A DNA stretch of 6,945 bases from Myxococcales bacterium (GTDB taxonomy: Bacteria; Myxococcota_A; Polyangia; Nannocystales; Nannocystaceae): contig JAGQIT010000766.1 in assembly GCA_020431135.1 (NCBI GenBank), positions 1 through 6,945 on the forward strand, read 5' to 3'. The position numbers were made by a program, and so were the translations under genes. The number at the start of each line of letters is the position of its first letter. Position 1 is the stretch's first letter. Shown one piece after another: positions 1 through 6,279 of this stretch. The notes beneath the pieces were generated by a model, which saw only the letters and a list, made by a program, of their open reading frames with translations, did not search any database and was not told the origin of the DNA.

Positions 1-97
1 TGGCGCAGCTGCGCGCGGCGAGCCCAGCGATTCACCAAGACCTATCCAATGGGACATAGCCGCAGTTCCCACCGACTTCACGCCATTCGACCGTGCT

Positions 98-101
98 AGG
101 A
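98..101 (+). promoter_or_regulatory. Ribosome binding site of the tyrosinase gene
   Basis: AGGA lies 8 nt before the ATG at 110 and supports that start. The same bases are part of TGCTAGGAT (94-102), which resembles an extended -10 box, so the stretch could instead be a promoter for a leaderless message. No convincing -35 box accompanies it. Confidence 0.45.
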
Positions 102-109
102 TTTCACCG

Positions 110-1489
110 ATGAAGATGCTCCAATTCGCGCGCCTGTCGCTCGTCTCGTTCACCGTTCTCTTCGCCGGGTGCAAGGGCAAGGACGCCGCCGCGGACAAGG
201 CGGACGCCGCCAAGGAGAGGCTCTCGGAGGTCAAGGAGAAGACCGCGGAGAAGGTCGACGCCGCCAAGGAGGAGATCGCCGCCAAGAAGGAGGGCTTCTA
301 CAACTGGGCGAACGAGAAGACCCACGGCGCCCAGTGCAAGGTCATGGACAGCATGATCGGCAAGCACGACGGCGTCTTCGGCCCCGGCACCGCCGACGCG
401 CCGCGCTGGGGGATCCCGGAGTCGAAGCCGGCGAAGGCGAAGGTCCGGCGCTCGTGGTCGAAGCTCGACGACGCCGAGAAGAAGCGGGTCATCGACGGCT
501 TCCTCGCCCTCAAGCAAGTGACCGTCGGCAGCGGCAAGCCGGGCGCGGCGCGGGCCGACTACGACAGCATCTGCGGCCCCGTCGGCCAGCCCGCCTACGA
601 GCGCAACCTCTACGACTACTACGTCGAGGCGCACATGAACGCCTTCCTGTCGATGGGGACGCCGATCGAGGGCCACATGCAGATGTCGCATATGGGCCCG
701 CAGTTCCTCCCCTGGCACCGCTACCTCCTGCTGCGCATCGAGGCAGACATCGCCGAGGTCACCGGCGACCCCGACTTCGCGCTGCCCTACTGGGACTGGG
801 AGGACTGCCACGCGGACAGCGACCCGAAGACCTGCGCGCCGATCTTCGAGCGCGGCTCCCTCGGCACCGGCGGGAGCTGCGACGACAGCCACCGCGAGGT
901 CGAGGGCTACATCACCGACCAGGGCTTCAAGGTCAACATCACGACCCAGGGCAACAACCTCTTCATCCCCGAGGCGATCGTCTGCAACCAGCCGCGCGTG
1001 CTCCACCGCCAGGTCGGCTGCGCCGACCTCGTCCCCGGGGCGCCGACGCGCGCGGACATCGAGGCCATGTTCACGCGCACGACCTACGACGCGGCGCCCT
1101 ATGATCACTGTAAGACCGAGGAGGACGTGTCGTTTCGCCAGTACCTCGAGGGCTACGACAACGACACCACCGAGATGACCTGCGTCGCCGTCGGCTGCCA
1201 CATGCACAGCGCCGGGCACATCTTCACGGGCGCCGACATGTACGAGTCGTCGGGCAGCCCGAACGATCCGATCTTCTTCCTCCACCACGCCCAGGTCGAT
1301 CGCCTGTGGGCCGCGTGGCAGGCGGCCAACGTCGCCAAGGGCGGCGACGCGGCGGTCGACGCCGGCAACCCGGGCTACCCCGAGACCCACCGCGGCTCGC
1401 TCTTCGTCTGGCCCGAGGTAACGGCCTCCGAGCTCTTCGACCACGCCGCCCTCGGCTACACCTACGACGACCTGCCGGCGCCGCGGTAG
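110..1489 (+). CDS. Lipid-anchored tyrosinase-family (type-3 copper) oxidase
   Basis: This 459-residue protein is predicted to oxidise phenols or catechols to quinones with a dinuclear copper centre. A signal peptide ends in F-A-G-C21, a slightly atypical lipobox with Phe at -3. Residues 22-62 are an Ala/Lys/Glu-rich helical stalk, and the catalytic domain spans about 150-455. CuA ligands are probably H175, H194 and H203, the last in FLPWHRYLLLRIE with the usual H-x8-H spacing. CuB ligands are H366 and H370 (HMHSAGH) and H393 in NDPIFFLHHAQVDRLW; the 23-residue step from H370 to H393 matches known tyrosinases. Ten cysteines follow the lipid Cys and could form disulfides. Residue 367, just after the first CuB His, is Ser, whereas bacterial monophenolases often have Asn, so catechol oxidase activity is possible. 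The gene converges on the next one with only 12 bp between stop codons. The family is certain; the substrate is unknown. Confidence 0.93.
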   Translation: MKMLQFARLSLVSFTVLFAGCKGKDAAADKADAAKERLSEVKEKTAEKVDAAKEEIAAKKEGFYNWANEKTHGAQCKVMDSMIGKHDGVFGPGTADAPRWGIPESKPAKAKVRRSWSKLDDAEKKRVIDGFLALKQVTVGSGKPGAARADYDSICGPVGQPAYERNLYDYYVEAHMNAFLSMGTPIEGHMQMSHMGPQFLPWHRYLLLRIEADIAEVTGDPDFALPYWDWEDCHADSDPKTCAPIFERGSLGTGGSCDDSHREVEGYITDQGFKVNITTQGNNLFIPEAIVCNQPRVLHRQVGCADLVPGAPTRADIEAMFTRTTYDAAPYDHCKTEEDVSFRQYLEGYDNDTTEMTCVAVGCHMHSAGHIFTGADMYESSGSPNDPIFFLHHAQVDRLWAAWQAANVAKGGDAAVDAGNPGYPETHRGSLFVWPEVTASELFDHAALGYTYDDLPAPR

Positions 1490-1501
1490 GGGCGAGCGCC
1501 G

Positions 1502-2248
1502 TCAATCGCAGGCGAACTCGCTGTAGTAGTCGGCGCAGAAGACCGCGTCGAAGGTCCCGTGGATGCTCTCGTCGGCGTCCACGGACCTGATCTGCCCGAG
1601 GAGCCGAGGCGGGTCCTCCGGATCGTAGGCCTGCCAATTGCCGGCGTAGCTGCAGATCTCGACGATCGCGCCGATGCTGTAGCCGTAGCCGCTGACGTAC
1701 GTGTCGCCCGGATGATAGTGCACCTGGGCGACATACTCGCCGAGCCAGTCCTTCGGCGCGTCGCCTCCGAGCTCGTAGACCCTCAAGTACGGCACGCTCT
1801 CGTCGACGCTCGTCGCGAAGAACCCGAGCTCGGGGCCCGCGTAGCGCTCGCCATCTTCGGTGAAGATCGTCTTGTACCCGAACACCGCCGTGCGATGATC
1901 GCGGTGTCCGCTCGGCCCTGGCGCGCGGATCTCGGAGTAGGGCCACGCCGTCGGGCAGCCCTCCGTCGGCCGCCAGTCCGTCGGTCCGACGCCATCCCCC
2001 TCGCCCTCGCCGCAGGCGGTCGTGAGCTGGCCGAAGCCGTCCGCGCTGTCGCCGACGCTCGTGGAGCCTGCGGTCTCGGTCCCCTCCGTCGCGCCGCTGT
2101 CAGAGTCGCCGGTCGCGGCCTCTGGCCGCTCGACGCAGCCCCCGAGGAGCGCAAGCGCGAGCGCTGCCACGTAGGCGCCTCGCGCTCGCCGCCCGCCGTG
2201 ACGAGCCCCGCCCCACGGCGACGCGCCGTGCTCGTCTCGCACGCCCAT
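1502..2248 (-). CDS. Unrecognised lipoprotein with Ser/Thr/Asp/Gly linker
   Basis: From the ATG at 2248 this is 248 residues. A basic N-terminal stretch (RRARG) leads to a hydrophobic core and the lipobox L-G-G-C38, so export and lipid attachment are likely. Residues about 42-77 are a Ser/Thr/Gly/Asp/Glu linker of the kind common in Nannocystis-group surface proteins. The rest is a globular domain with Cys at 79, 98, 199, 238 and 247, and many aromatic residues (for example VHYHPGDTYVSGYGYS). I do not recognise a family. The start is uncertain: no Shine-Dalgarno sequence precedes 2248, the frame stays open upstream to 2557, and an ATG at 2323 would add 25 residues but give an unusually long pre-signal region. 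A GTG at 2242 is also possible. It lies 176 bp downstream of the Tyr-rich lipoprotein gene on the same strand and may be co-transcribed with it. Confidence 0.75.
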   Translation of the reverse strand: MGVRDEHGASPWGGARHGGRRARGAYVAALALALLGGCVERPEAATGDSDSGATEGTETAGSTSVGDSADGFGQLTTACGEGEGDGVGPTDWRPTEGCPTAWPYSEIRAPGPSGHRDHRTAVFGYKTIFTEDGERYAGPELGFFATSVDESVPYLRVYELGGDAPKDWLGEYVAQVHYHPGDTYVSGYGYSIGAIVEICSYAGNWQAYDPEDPPRLLGQIRSVDADESIHGTFDAVFCADYYSEFACD

Positions 2249-2424
2249 CAAGAGGAGGATCGCACGCCGCAGGAGCGCGCCGGTCCGCACTCCTTGCGCG
2301 ACGGCGACGGGCCGCGAGGCCATCCCCGACGTCCGTCGCAGAGGCGGCCAGCGCCGATGCTCGCAGCGCCGGGCGACGCAGCAGCCGGCCGCGACACGTC
2401 CTGAAGACCCGTCTGACGCGCGCC

Positions 2425-3318
2425 TCAGTAGTCGCAGTCGGCCGAGCCCTCGGCGTAGCCGTCGTCGTAGCCGTCGTAATAGCCGGTGTCGTAGCCCTGA
2501 TCGGCGCCGGCCTTGTAGCCGGCGGTGTAGCCGTCGGCGTAGGCCTCGTCGTAGCACGCGTAGTAGGCGGCGTCGTAGCCGTCGATGTAGCCGTAGTCGA
2601 AGCCCTCGGCGTAGCCGATCCCGTAGCCGTCGTACTCGCCGTCGAGAACGCCGCGGTCGAAGGCCGCGGGGTAGCCCGCGTCGTAGCCGGCGACGTAGTC
2701 GGGGTTGTCCTGCTTGCCCGCCGCGAGGCCCTCGGCGTAGGCGCTGTCGTTGACGTGGTGGTTGAAGCCGCGGCGCTCGCAGAACTCGAGGTCCTCAGGA
2801 TCGACCTCCTCGCCGCCGCCCGCGGCGTCGCCGGGGCGCCCCGCTCGGAAGCCGCAGCTGCCGCTGCCGTCGTACCAGCCGTCGTCGTAGCCGAGGTCGT
2901 AGCCGTCGTTGTAGGCCTCGTCGTAGCCGCGCCGCCAGCCGTCGGACTCGCCGTCCGCGAAGCCGTCGCGGGCCCCGCCCTGGCACGCCGAGAGGTCGAC
3001 CGAGCCGCTGTAGTGCCCCGACGCGTAGCCCTCCGCGTAGCCGCTCGGGTAGCCGTAGGGGCCGAAGAAGCCGGCGTCGTAGCCCTCACCGTAGCCCTGA
3101 CTCTCGCCGTCGGCGAAGCCGTCGTCGTAGGTGAGGCGCAGGCCGTCGGCGCGCCCGCGCGCGAACTCAGCCTCGTTGACGTCGAGCGCCCGGGTCTGGC
3201 CGTCGAGGTAGGCCGACTCGAGGGGGCCGCCGTCCTCGCAGTTGGGGCCGCAGCCAGCGGGCGCGGCGGCGATGAGGCAGCCCACGAGGAGCGTCCGCAG
3301 CCTGTCCTTCCAACCCAT
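2425..3318 (-). CDS. Tyr/Gly tetrapeptide-repeat secreted lipoprotein
   Basis: This 297-residue protein has an N-terminal signal (MGWKDRLR plus a hydrophobic stretch) ending A-P-A-G-C23, probably a lipid-anchored Cys, although Pro at -3 is atypical. The mature part is built from four-residue units [G/A]-[Y/F/W]-x-x. In residues 207-291 the small residue recurs every fourth position about 21 times without a break. Further blocks are 111-151, 89-105 and 55-83. An acidic spacer (152-190, with C155 and C180) separates two repeat regions. There are 36 Tyr (12 percent), and the x positions are rich in Asp and Glu, so the protein is strongly acidic. GX3 spacing recalls Yae1-type deca-GX3 helices and some DUF2799-like lipoproteins, but I cannot assign a family. 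The start is the ATG at 3318, with at best a weak Shine-Dalgarno sequence. Its proximity to a tyrosinase gene suggests it could be a substrate; this is inference. Confidence 0.85.
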   Translation of the reverse strand: MGWKDRLRTLLVGCLIAAAPAGCGPNCEDGGPLESAYLDGQTRALDVNEAEFARGRADGLRLTYDDGFADGESQGYGEGYDAGFFGPYGYPSGYAEGYASGHYSGSVDLSACQGGARDGFADGESDGWRRGYDEAYNDGYDLGYDDGWYDGSGSCGFRAGRPGDAAGGGEEVDPEDLEFCERRGFNHHVNDSAYAEGLAAGKQDNPDYVAGYDAGYPAAFDRGVLDGEYDGYGIGYAEGFDYGYIDGYDAAYYACYDEAYADGYTAGYKAGADQGYDTGYYDGYDDGYAEGSADCDY

Positions 3319-3560
3319 GGGTCTACGCTACCAGCTCGACGCGACGAGCCGAAGCGAGAACGCGGGACGCGGTGATCACAACCACCGCCGCGTCACAACT
3401 CGATAACAACTCCTCGGTTGACGCGCGTGCGTTCGCCGGGGTTGGGCGGGTTGCGACGACCTACGCGGCCATCGTAGCAGCTCGGCGAGCGCCGGCGCGT
3501 GACCGCTGGCACAGGACGCGACCCCGCGGCCAAGACCCGACAACGACAGGAAGCGCGCCG

Positions 3561-3706
3561 TCGCTGAGCCGGCGCCCCCGATCGAGACCCCCGCTCACGC
3601 GCGAGGCAGCTCCCATCACGACCGAGGCGCGTCATCGCTGAGCCGGCGCCCCCGATCGAGACCCCCGCTCACGCGCGAGGGCAGCTCCCATCACAGCCGA
3701 GGCGCG
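3561..3706. repeat. Two-copy direct repeat of 71/72 bp
   Basis: Copy 1 is 3561-3631 and copy 2 is 3635-3706, a 74-bp period with a 3-bp spacer (tca). The first 46 bases are identical, then copy 2 has one extra G. The next 13 bases are identical, two bases differ (ga/ag), and the last 10 agree. The near-identity implies a recent duplication or ongoing homogenisation. It is non-coding and sits at the 3' side of the protease gene. Confidence 0.9.
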
Positions 3707-3736
3707 CCTCCGCGGAGCCGAGGCGCGCCTCTGCGG
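3695..3736. repeat. Tandem 21-bp repeat with GC-rich palindromes
   Basis: Two adjacent 21-bp units (3695-3715 and 3716-3736) differ at one base (c/t). Each contains the perfect palindrome GAGGCGCGCCTC (3699-3710 and 3720-3731), and CTCCGCGGAG (3708-3717) spans the junction. The first unit overlaps the end of the 72-bp repeat copy. The palindromes lie 13 bp beyond the protease stop codon and could form a transcript-end hairpin, but no T-run follows. Confidence 0.8.
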
Positions 3737-3748
3737 ATCGACGAACGC

Positions 3749-5281
3749 TCAGGACCGGCGTCGACCGAGCAGCGCGAGGAGCCCTGCGAGCAGCCAGAGC
3801 CCGCCGCTCGCCGGCCGCTCGCCGCTGGCGCAGGCGCAGCCCTCAGCTTCGTCCTCGCCCGCGGTCTCGCCTGCTGTCGCGGTCGCGCCGACCGTCGCGG
3901 CGCCGCCCGAGCCGTCCGAGCCCGCGGAGCCCTCTGCGCCCCCCGTGCCGCCGGTGTCCCCGCCCGTGGTCCCGCCGTCGGTGCTCCCTGTGCTGTCTGT
4001 GTCGCCGCTGTCGTCCCCGGTCGTCCCCTCGGTGTCGCCGCCGCTGGTGCCCGAGCTCTGGGTGCCGACGTGGATCGTGACCTCGTCGGCGCCGATGTTG
4101 CGGTCGTGATCGATCGCCTGGACGCGGATCAGGTACTCCCCCGCCGGCAGGCCGCTGAGCGGCCACGTGTCCTCGAAGAGGTAGGACGGCCGATCCTCGA
4201 CGAGCTCGCCGTCCTTGTAGATCATGATCTTCCAGCCGACGCCGTCGTGGTTGTCCGTGACCTCGGCCTCGACCTCGACGCTGCCCCCGGCCGCGAGCTC
4301 GAGGCCGTCGGGCGGGCTGAGGATCTCGACGACCGGCGCCTCGGTGTCCGGGCTGTTCGCGCCGAAGTAGGCGAGCAGCTCGGCGTGGGTGTCCTGGGCG
4401 CCGCCGCCACACCAGATGTCGTGCGTCGGCTTGCAGTTGATCCCGCCGGTCGCGTCGTTGTACTCGACGCAGCCCTGCGCCCACGCCCGCTCGCCGTTGT
4501 CGACGTAGGGGTGCATGATGTAGCCGGAGTTCTGCGACTCGTCGATGTGGGCGAGGCCGAAGGCGTGCGCCGCCTCGTGGAGGGCCGTGGTCGCCAACAT
4601 GTTGGTCTGCGACGGGGAGGCCGCGGCGGTGAACGCCAGGGTCGCGTCGCGCCACCAACGATCGCCGCAGTCGCTGCTGCACGAGACGCCGAGCACGCCG
4701 TTTTGCATGCCGATCATCTGCGGCGTCCCGCCCATCATCACCATCGCGTAGGGGAGCTCCGGCGGCGGCTTGTCCTCGTAGGCGATGCGCACGCCGTAGG
4801 GCGCGAGCTGGCTCTCGAAGGTCTCGACGATCGCGAGCGCCTGGGCCTCTCCGCCGACGAAGCCCGGGTAGTCGAAGGTCCCGCCCTTGATGCAGGAGGA
4901 CTCCATGCGCGCGGCGTTAGTGCCGTTGGTCAGCGCGCCGCCGAAGAAGTTGAGGAAGATCGTCGCCCGGTGCGGCGGGTAGCTCCACTCGGCGTTCTGG
5001 GCGGCCTGCGGATCCGGGCCGTCGGCGAAGAGCTCCGGCGGACCGATGACGTCGCCGTGCTGCTCCCAGCCCCGCTCGTCGAGGAAGGCCTCGTGGTCAA
5101 TCTCGCGCGCCGCGGCCTCCTCCTCGCTCAGCTCCGGAGCCGCGAGGACCGGCTTCCCGAAGAGCGTGGGCCCGACCAGCTCGCCCTCGTCGGCGGTCAC
5201 AGAACCCGAGAAACCTGCAATCCCCACGAAACACGCGAGGATCACGAACGCGGAGGCATGAGGGGCGCTAGCACGCATCAT
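3749..5281 (-). CDS. Secreted metzincin-type metalloprotease with Ig-like domain and MYXO-CTERM tag
   Basis: From the ATG at 5281 this is 510 residues. A signal peptide (hydrophobic core about 11-26) probably ends at V-T-A before DEGE. The zinc site is HEAAHAFGLAH with H235, E236, H239 and H245, and a candidate Met-turn is YIMHP (M256), as in matrixin-like zinc endopeptidases. Residues about 315-405 look like a bacterial Ig-like beta-sandwich (starts APVVEILSPPDG, ends VTIHV). A Ser/Thr/Gly/Asp linker runs to about 480. The C-terminus is G-C-A-C (481-484), a hydrophobic helix (about 493-506) and R-R-R, a MYXO-CTERM-type tag that a myxosortase is expected to process for surface anchoring. The frame is open to a TTG at 5311, but that would place 10 polar residues before the signal peptide. 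The ATG at 5278 is equally possible, and no Shine-Dalgarno sequence decides between them. Confidence 0.9.
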   Translation of the reverse strand: MMRASAPHASAFVILACFVGIAGFSGSVTADEGELVGPTLFGKPVLAAPELSEEEAAAREIDHEAFLDERGWEQHGDVIGPPELFADGPDPQAAQNAEWSYPPHRATIFLNFFGGALTNGTNAARMESSCIKGGTFDYPGFVGGEAQALAIVETFESQLAPYGVRIAYEDKPPPELPYAMVMMGGTPQMIGMQNGVLGVSCSSDCGDRWWRDATLAFTAAASPSQTNMLATTALHEAAHAFGLAHIDESQNSGYIMHPYVDNGERAWAQGCVEYNDATGGINCKPTHDIWCGGGAQDTHAELLAYFGANSPDTEAPVVEILSPPDGLELAAGGSVEVEAEVTDNHDGVGWKIMIYKDGELVEDRPSYLFEDTWPLSGLPAGEYLIRVQAIDHDRNIGADEVTIHVGTQSSGTSGGDTEGTTGDDSGDTDSTGSTDGGTTGGDTGGTGGAEGSAGSDGSGGAATVGATATAGETAGEDEAEGCACASGERPASGGLWLLAGLLALLGRRRS

Positions 5282-5318
5282 GTCTGGATACTGGCACGCG
5301 CCATGGGCCAATTCCAGG

Positions 5319-5324
5319 CGTCAA
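5319..5324 (-). promoter_or_regulatory. Possible -35 element upstream of the protease gene
   Basis: Read on the minus strand, TTGACG lies in the only AT-richer patch (about 5311-5350) of the 247-bp gap before the protease gene. No good -10 box sits 16-18 bp downstream, so this is weak. The rest of the gap (5350-5528) shows no gene or clear terminator. Confidence 0.2.
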
Positions 5325-5528
5325 AACATTGATACCTCACATATCGAAAGTCTCCGGACTCGGATCGGGCCTCGTTGGCGCTCCGCGGCCGAACGGCGTC
5401 TTCGTCTAGGACAGGATGTCGCGGCTGCATATCGCGCACGTGGTCCTCGTCCCGTCGACCGCGCTCATCACGCTGGCGAGCGCGAGGAGCGAGCGGAGGC
5501 GGTCGCCCCCGACGCGGCGACGAGGCGA

Positions 5529-6041
5529 TCAGCGGCCGTCGATCTTCGCCAGGCGGTAGCGCATCTCCGCGGCGATCTCCGGATCGTCGCTGGCGGCGTA
5601 GTCCCGGAGCAGCGCCAGCGCCTCGTCGCCGCCGATGTCGGCGAGCGCGTGCGAGAACCACTTGGCGAGCACGCCGGTCTCCGAGCAGGTGTAGTCGAGG
5701 TGGCCGAAGCCCTGGGCGAGCGCCTGGCGCAGGTAGGGCAGCGCCCGCGGATCGCCGAGGCGCTGGAGCGCGCGGACGCAGCGCTGGTGCTGACCGTGCC
5801 CCGGCGTGACGACGAGTCGACCGAGGAGGTCGACGTAGCGCTCGAGGCCGCCCGAGAGGAAGACGAGCTCGATCGCCAGATCTCGGGCGTCCTCATCGCC
5901 GCTGGCGAGCGCCGCCTCGACCTCGGCGCGGACGAACCCCGGCGCCCCGACGAGGTCGACCCCGAAGCGACGGACGACCTCGTCGCGGTCGATCGCGGCG
6001 ACGTCATAGGCCTCGAGGAGCTCGCGCTGCGCTGGCGTCAT
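5529..6041 (-). CDS. Small HEAT-repeat protein
   Basis: The 170-residue product is all-helical with no signal peptide, so it is probably cytoplasmic. Two clear HEAT-like units are at about 84-108 (CVRALQRLGDPRALPYLRQAL) and 124-148 (FSHALADIGGDEALALLRDYA), and a third partial unit (DPEIAAEMRYRLAKID) ends the protein. Residues 40-75 may be a more divergent unit. Such repeats form protein-binding scaffolds and do not reveal a substrate. The ATG at 6041 is supported by GAGGGGG just upstream. The gene follows the RNA region on the same strand, after a strong hairpin that probably separates transcription units, and precedes the protease gene by 247 bp. A functional link to either is not shown. Confidence 0.85.
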   Translation of the reverse strand: MTPAQRELLEAYDVAAIDRDEVVRRFGVDLVGAPGFVRAEVEAALASGDEDARDLAIELVFLSGGLERYVDLLGRLVVTPGHGQHQRCVRALQRLGDPRALPYLRQALAQGFGHLDYTCSETGVLAKWFSHALADIGGDEALALLRDYAASDDPEIAAEMRYRLAKIDGR

Positions 6042-6043
6042 CG

Positions 6044-6050
6044 CCCCCTC
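6044..6050 (-). promoter_or_regulatory. Ribosome binding site of the HEAT-repeat gene
   Basis: Read on the minus strand, GAGGGGG ends 2 nt before the ATG at 6041 (GAGG ends 5 nt before it). It is the clearest Shine-Dalgarno sequence in the window and fixes this start. Confidence 0.7.
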
Positions 6051-6078
6051 ATACCATCTTCATCGCAACCAAATAGGT

Positions 6079-6111
6079 GGCCCCGAGGGCTGTATCCGAG
6101 CCCCCGGGGCC
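6079..6111 (-). terminator. 13-bp GC-rich hairpin, probable transcript end of the RNA region
   Basis: On the minus strand G6111-T6099 pairs with A6091-C6079: 13 consecutive pairs including one G-U, with a 7-nt loop (CGGATAC). The downstream bases ACCTATTT give only a weak T-run, so classical Rho-independent termination is not assured. The position, after the two structured RNAs and 37 bp before the HEAT gene start, fits an end for the RNA transcription unit. It could also be a 3'-stabilising hairpin. Confidence 0.6.
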
Positions 6112-6131
6112 TGTCTACGCACGAAGCGCAG

Positions 6132-6158
6132 CTGCCGGTTTCGCCTCACCAACGGCAG
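6132..6158 (-). other. Hairpin 3' of the second tRNA-like RNA
   Basis: On the minus strand CTGCC (6158-6154) and GTT pair with AAC and GGCAG (6136-6132), giving eight pairs with one bulged C (6137) and a 10-nt loop. No T-run follows, so it is more likely a structural part of the 3' region of the second RNA than a terminator. Confidence 0.45.
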
Positions 6159-6161
6159 GTA

Positions 6162-6279
6162 TCGCCGCATTAGATCTTAGTGCTCGCGACATTCCATTAG
6201 TCCAAGCTCCCGTGGAGAGGAAGCTACGGGATTCGAACCCGTATCTCGAGCCGTAGTACGACGAACATAGAGATGGCGA
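6162..6279 (-). ncRNA. Second YrlA-like Y RNA (tRNA-mimic domain)
   Basis: Read 5' to 3' on the minus strand: base stem strand GCTCG (6251-6247), linker AGAT, T-arm ACGGG/CCCGT with loop TTCGAAT (6242-6226), acceptor-like hairpin AGCTTCC/GGGAGCT (6225-6205) sealed by loop TCTCCAC, linker T-G, D-arm GAC/GTC with loop TAATGGAAT (6202-6188), G6187, and base stem strand CGAGC (6186-6182). An outer stem is likely between TCGCCAT (6279-6273) and AT, a two-base bulge and GGCGA (6170-6162). U8, the G-G of the D-loop, G26 and the TTCGA T-loop are all present, but the T half precedes the D half and the acceptor is closed, so this is not a translational tRNA. This arrangement is known for the tRNA-like domain of bacterial Y RNAs (YrlA), which bind Ro60 through the outer stem. 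True ends are unknown; the 5' end may reach 6300. I could not recognise the Ro60-binding sequence itself. Confidence 0.8.

Larger units (their letters stand above)
3319..3748. other. Gene-free region with repeats; probable promoter of the Tyr-rich gene
   Basis: I see no believable coding sequence here. Next to the Tyr-rich lipoprotein gene is a less GC-rich patch (about 3372-3420). Read on the minus strand it has GAGTTGT twice, 11 bp apart, and an 8-bp palindrome GTGATCAC (3372-3379), which could be a promoter or operator. The half nearer the protease gene holds the direct repeats listed separately. No tRNA or rRNA signature was found. Confidence 0.5.

Noticed and set aside
4..15. Palindrome GCGCAGCTGCGC near the left edge
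   Set aside because: A perfect 12-bp palindrome in GC-rich DNA at a truncated edge. Without upstream sequence it cannot be called a terminator or operator.
104..1444. Long open frame antisense to the tyrosinase gene
   Set aside because: It is a GC-rich mirror of a gene with clear catalytic motifs. The predicted protein is Arg/Val/Leu low-complexity with no recognisable domain.
2100..3089. Thr/Ala/Arg-rich minus-strand frame overlapping the Tyr-rich gene, and a Val/Ala-rich plus-strand frame at 2755-3375
   Set aside because: Both arise from the repeated GGCTACGAC-type codons of the Tyr/Gly protein read in other frames. Neither has a signal peptide or domain structure.
3372..3641. Small plus-strand open frame in the intergenic region
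   Set aside because: It has no ribosome binding site, is Arg/Pro/Thr low complexity, and runs through the first copy of the non-coding direct repeat.
3561..3706. CRISPR array
   Set aside because: There are only two copies, with a 3-bp gap and no unique spacers, and the repeat is too long.
4070..5332. Long plus-strand open frame opposite the metalloprotease gene
   Set aside because: Its product is Arg/Val/Asp/Leu-rich low complexity, whereas the minus strand encodes intact zinc, Ig-like and sorting motifs.
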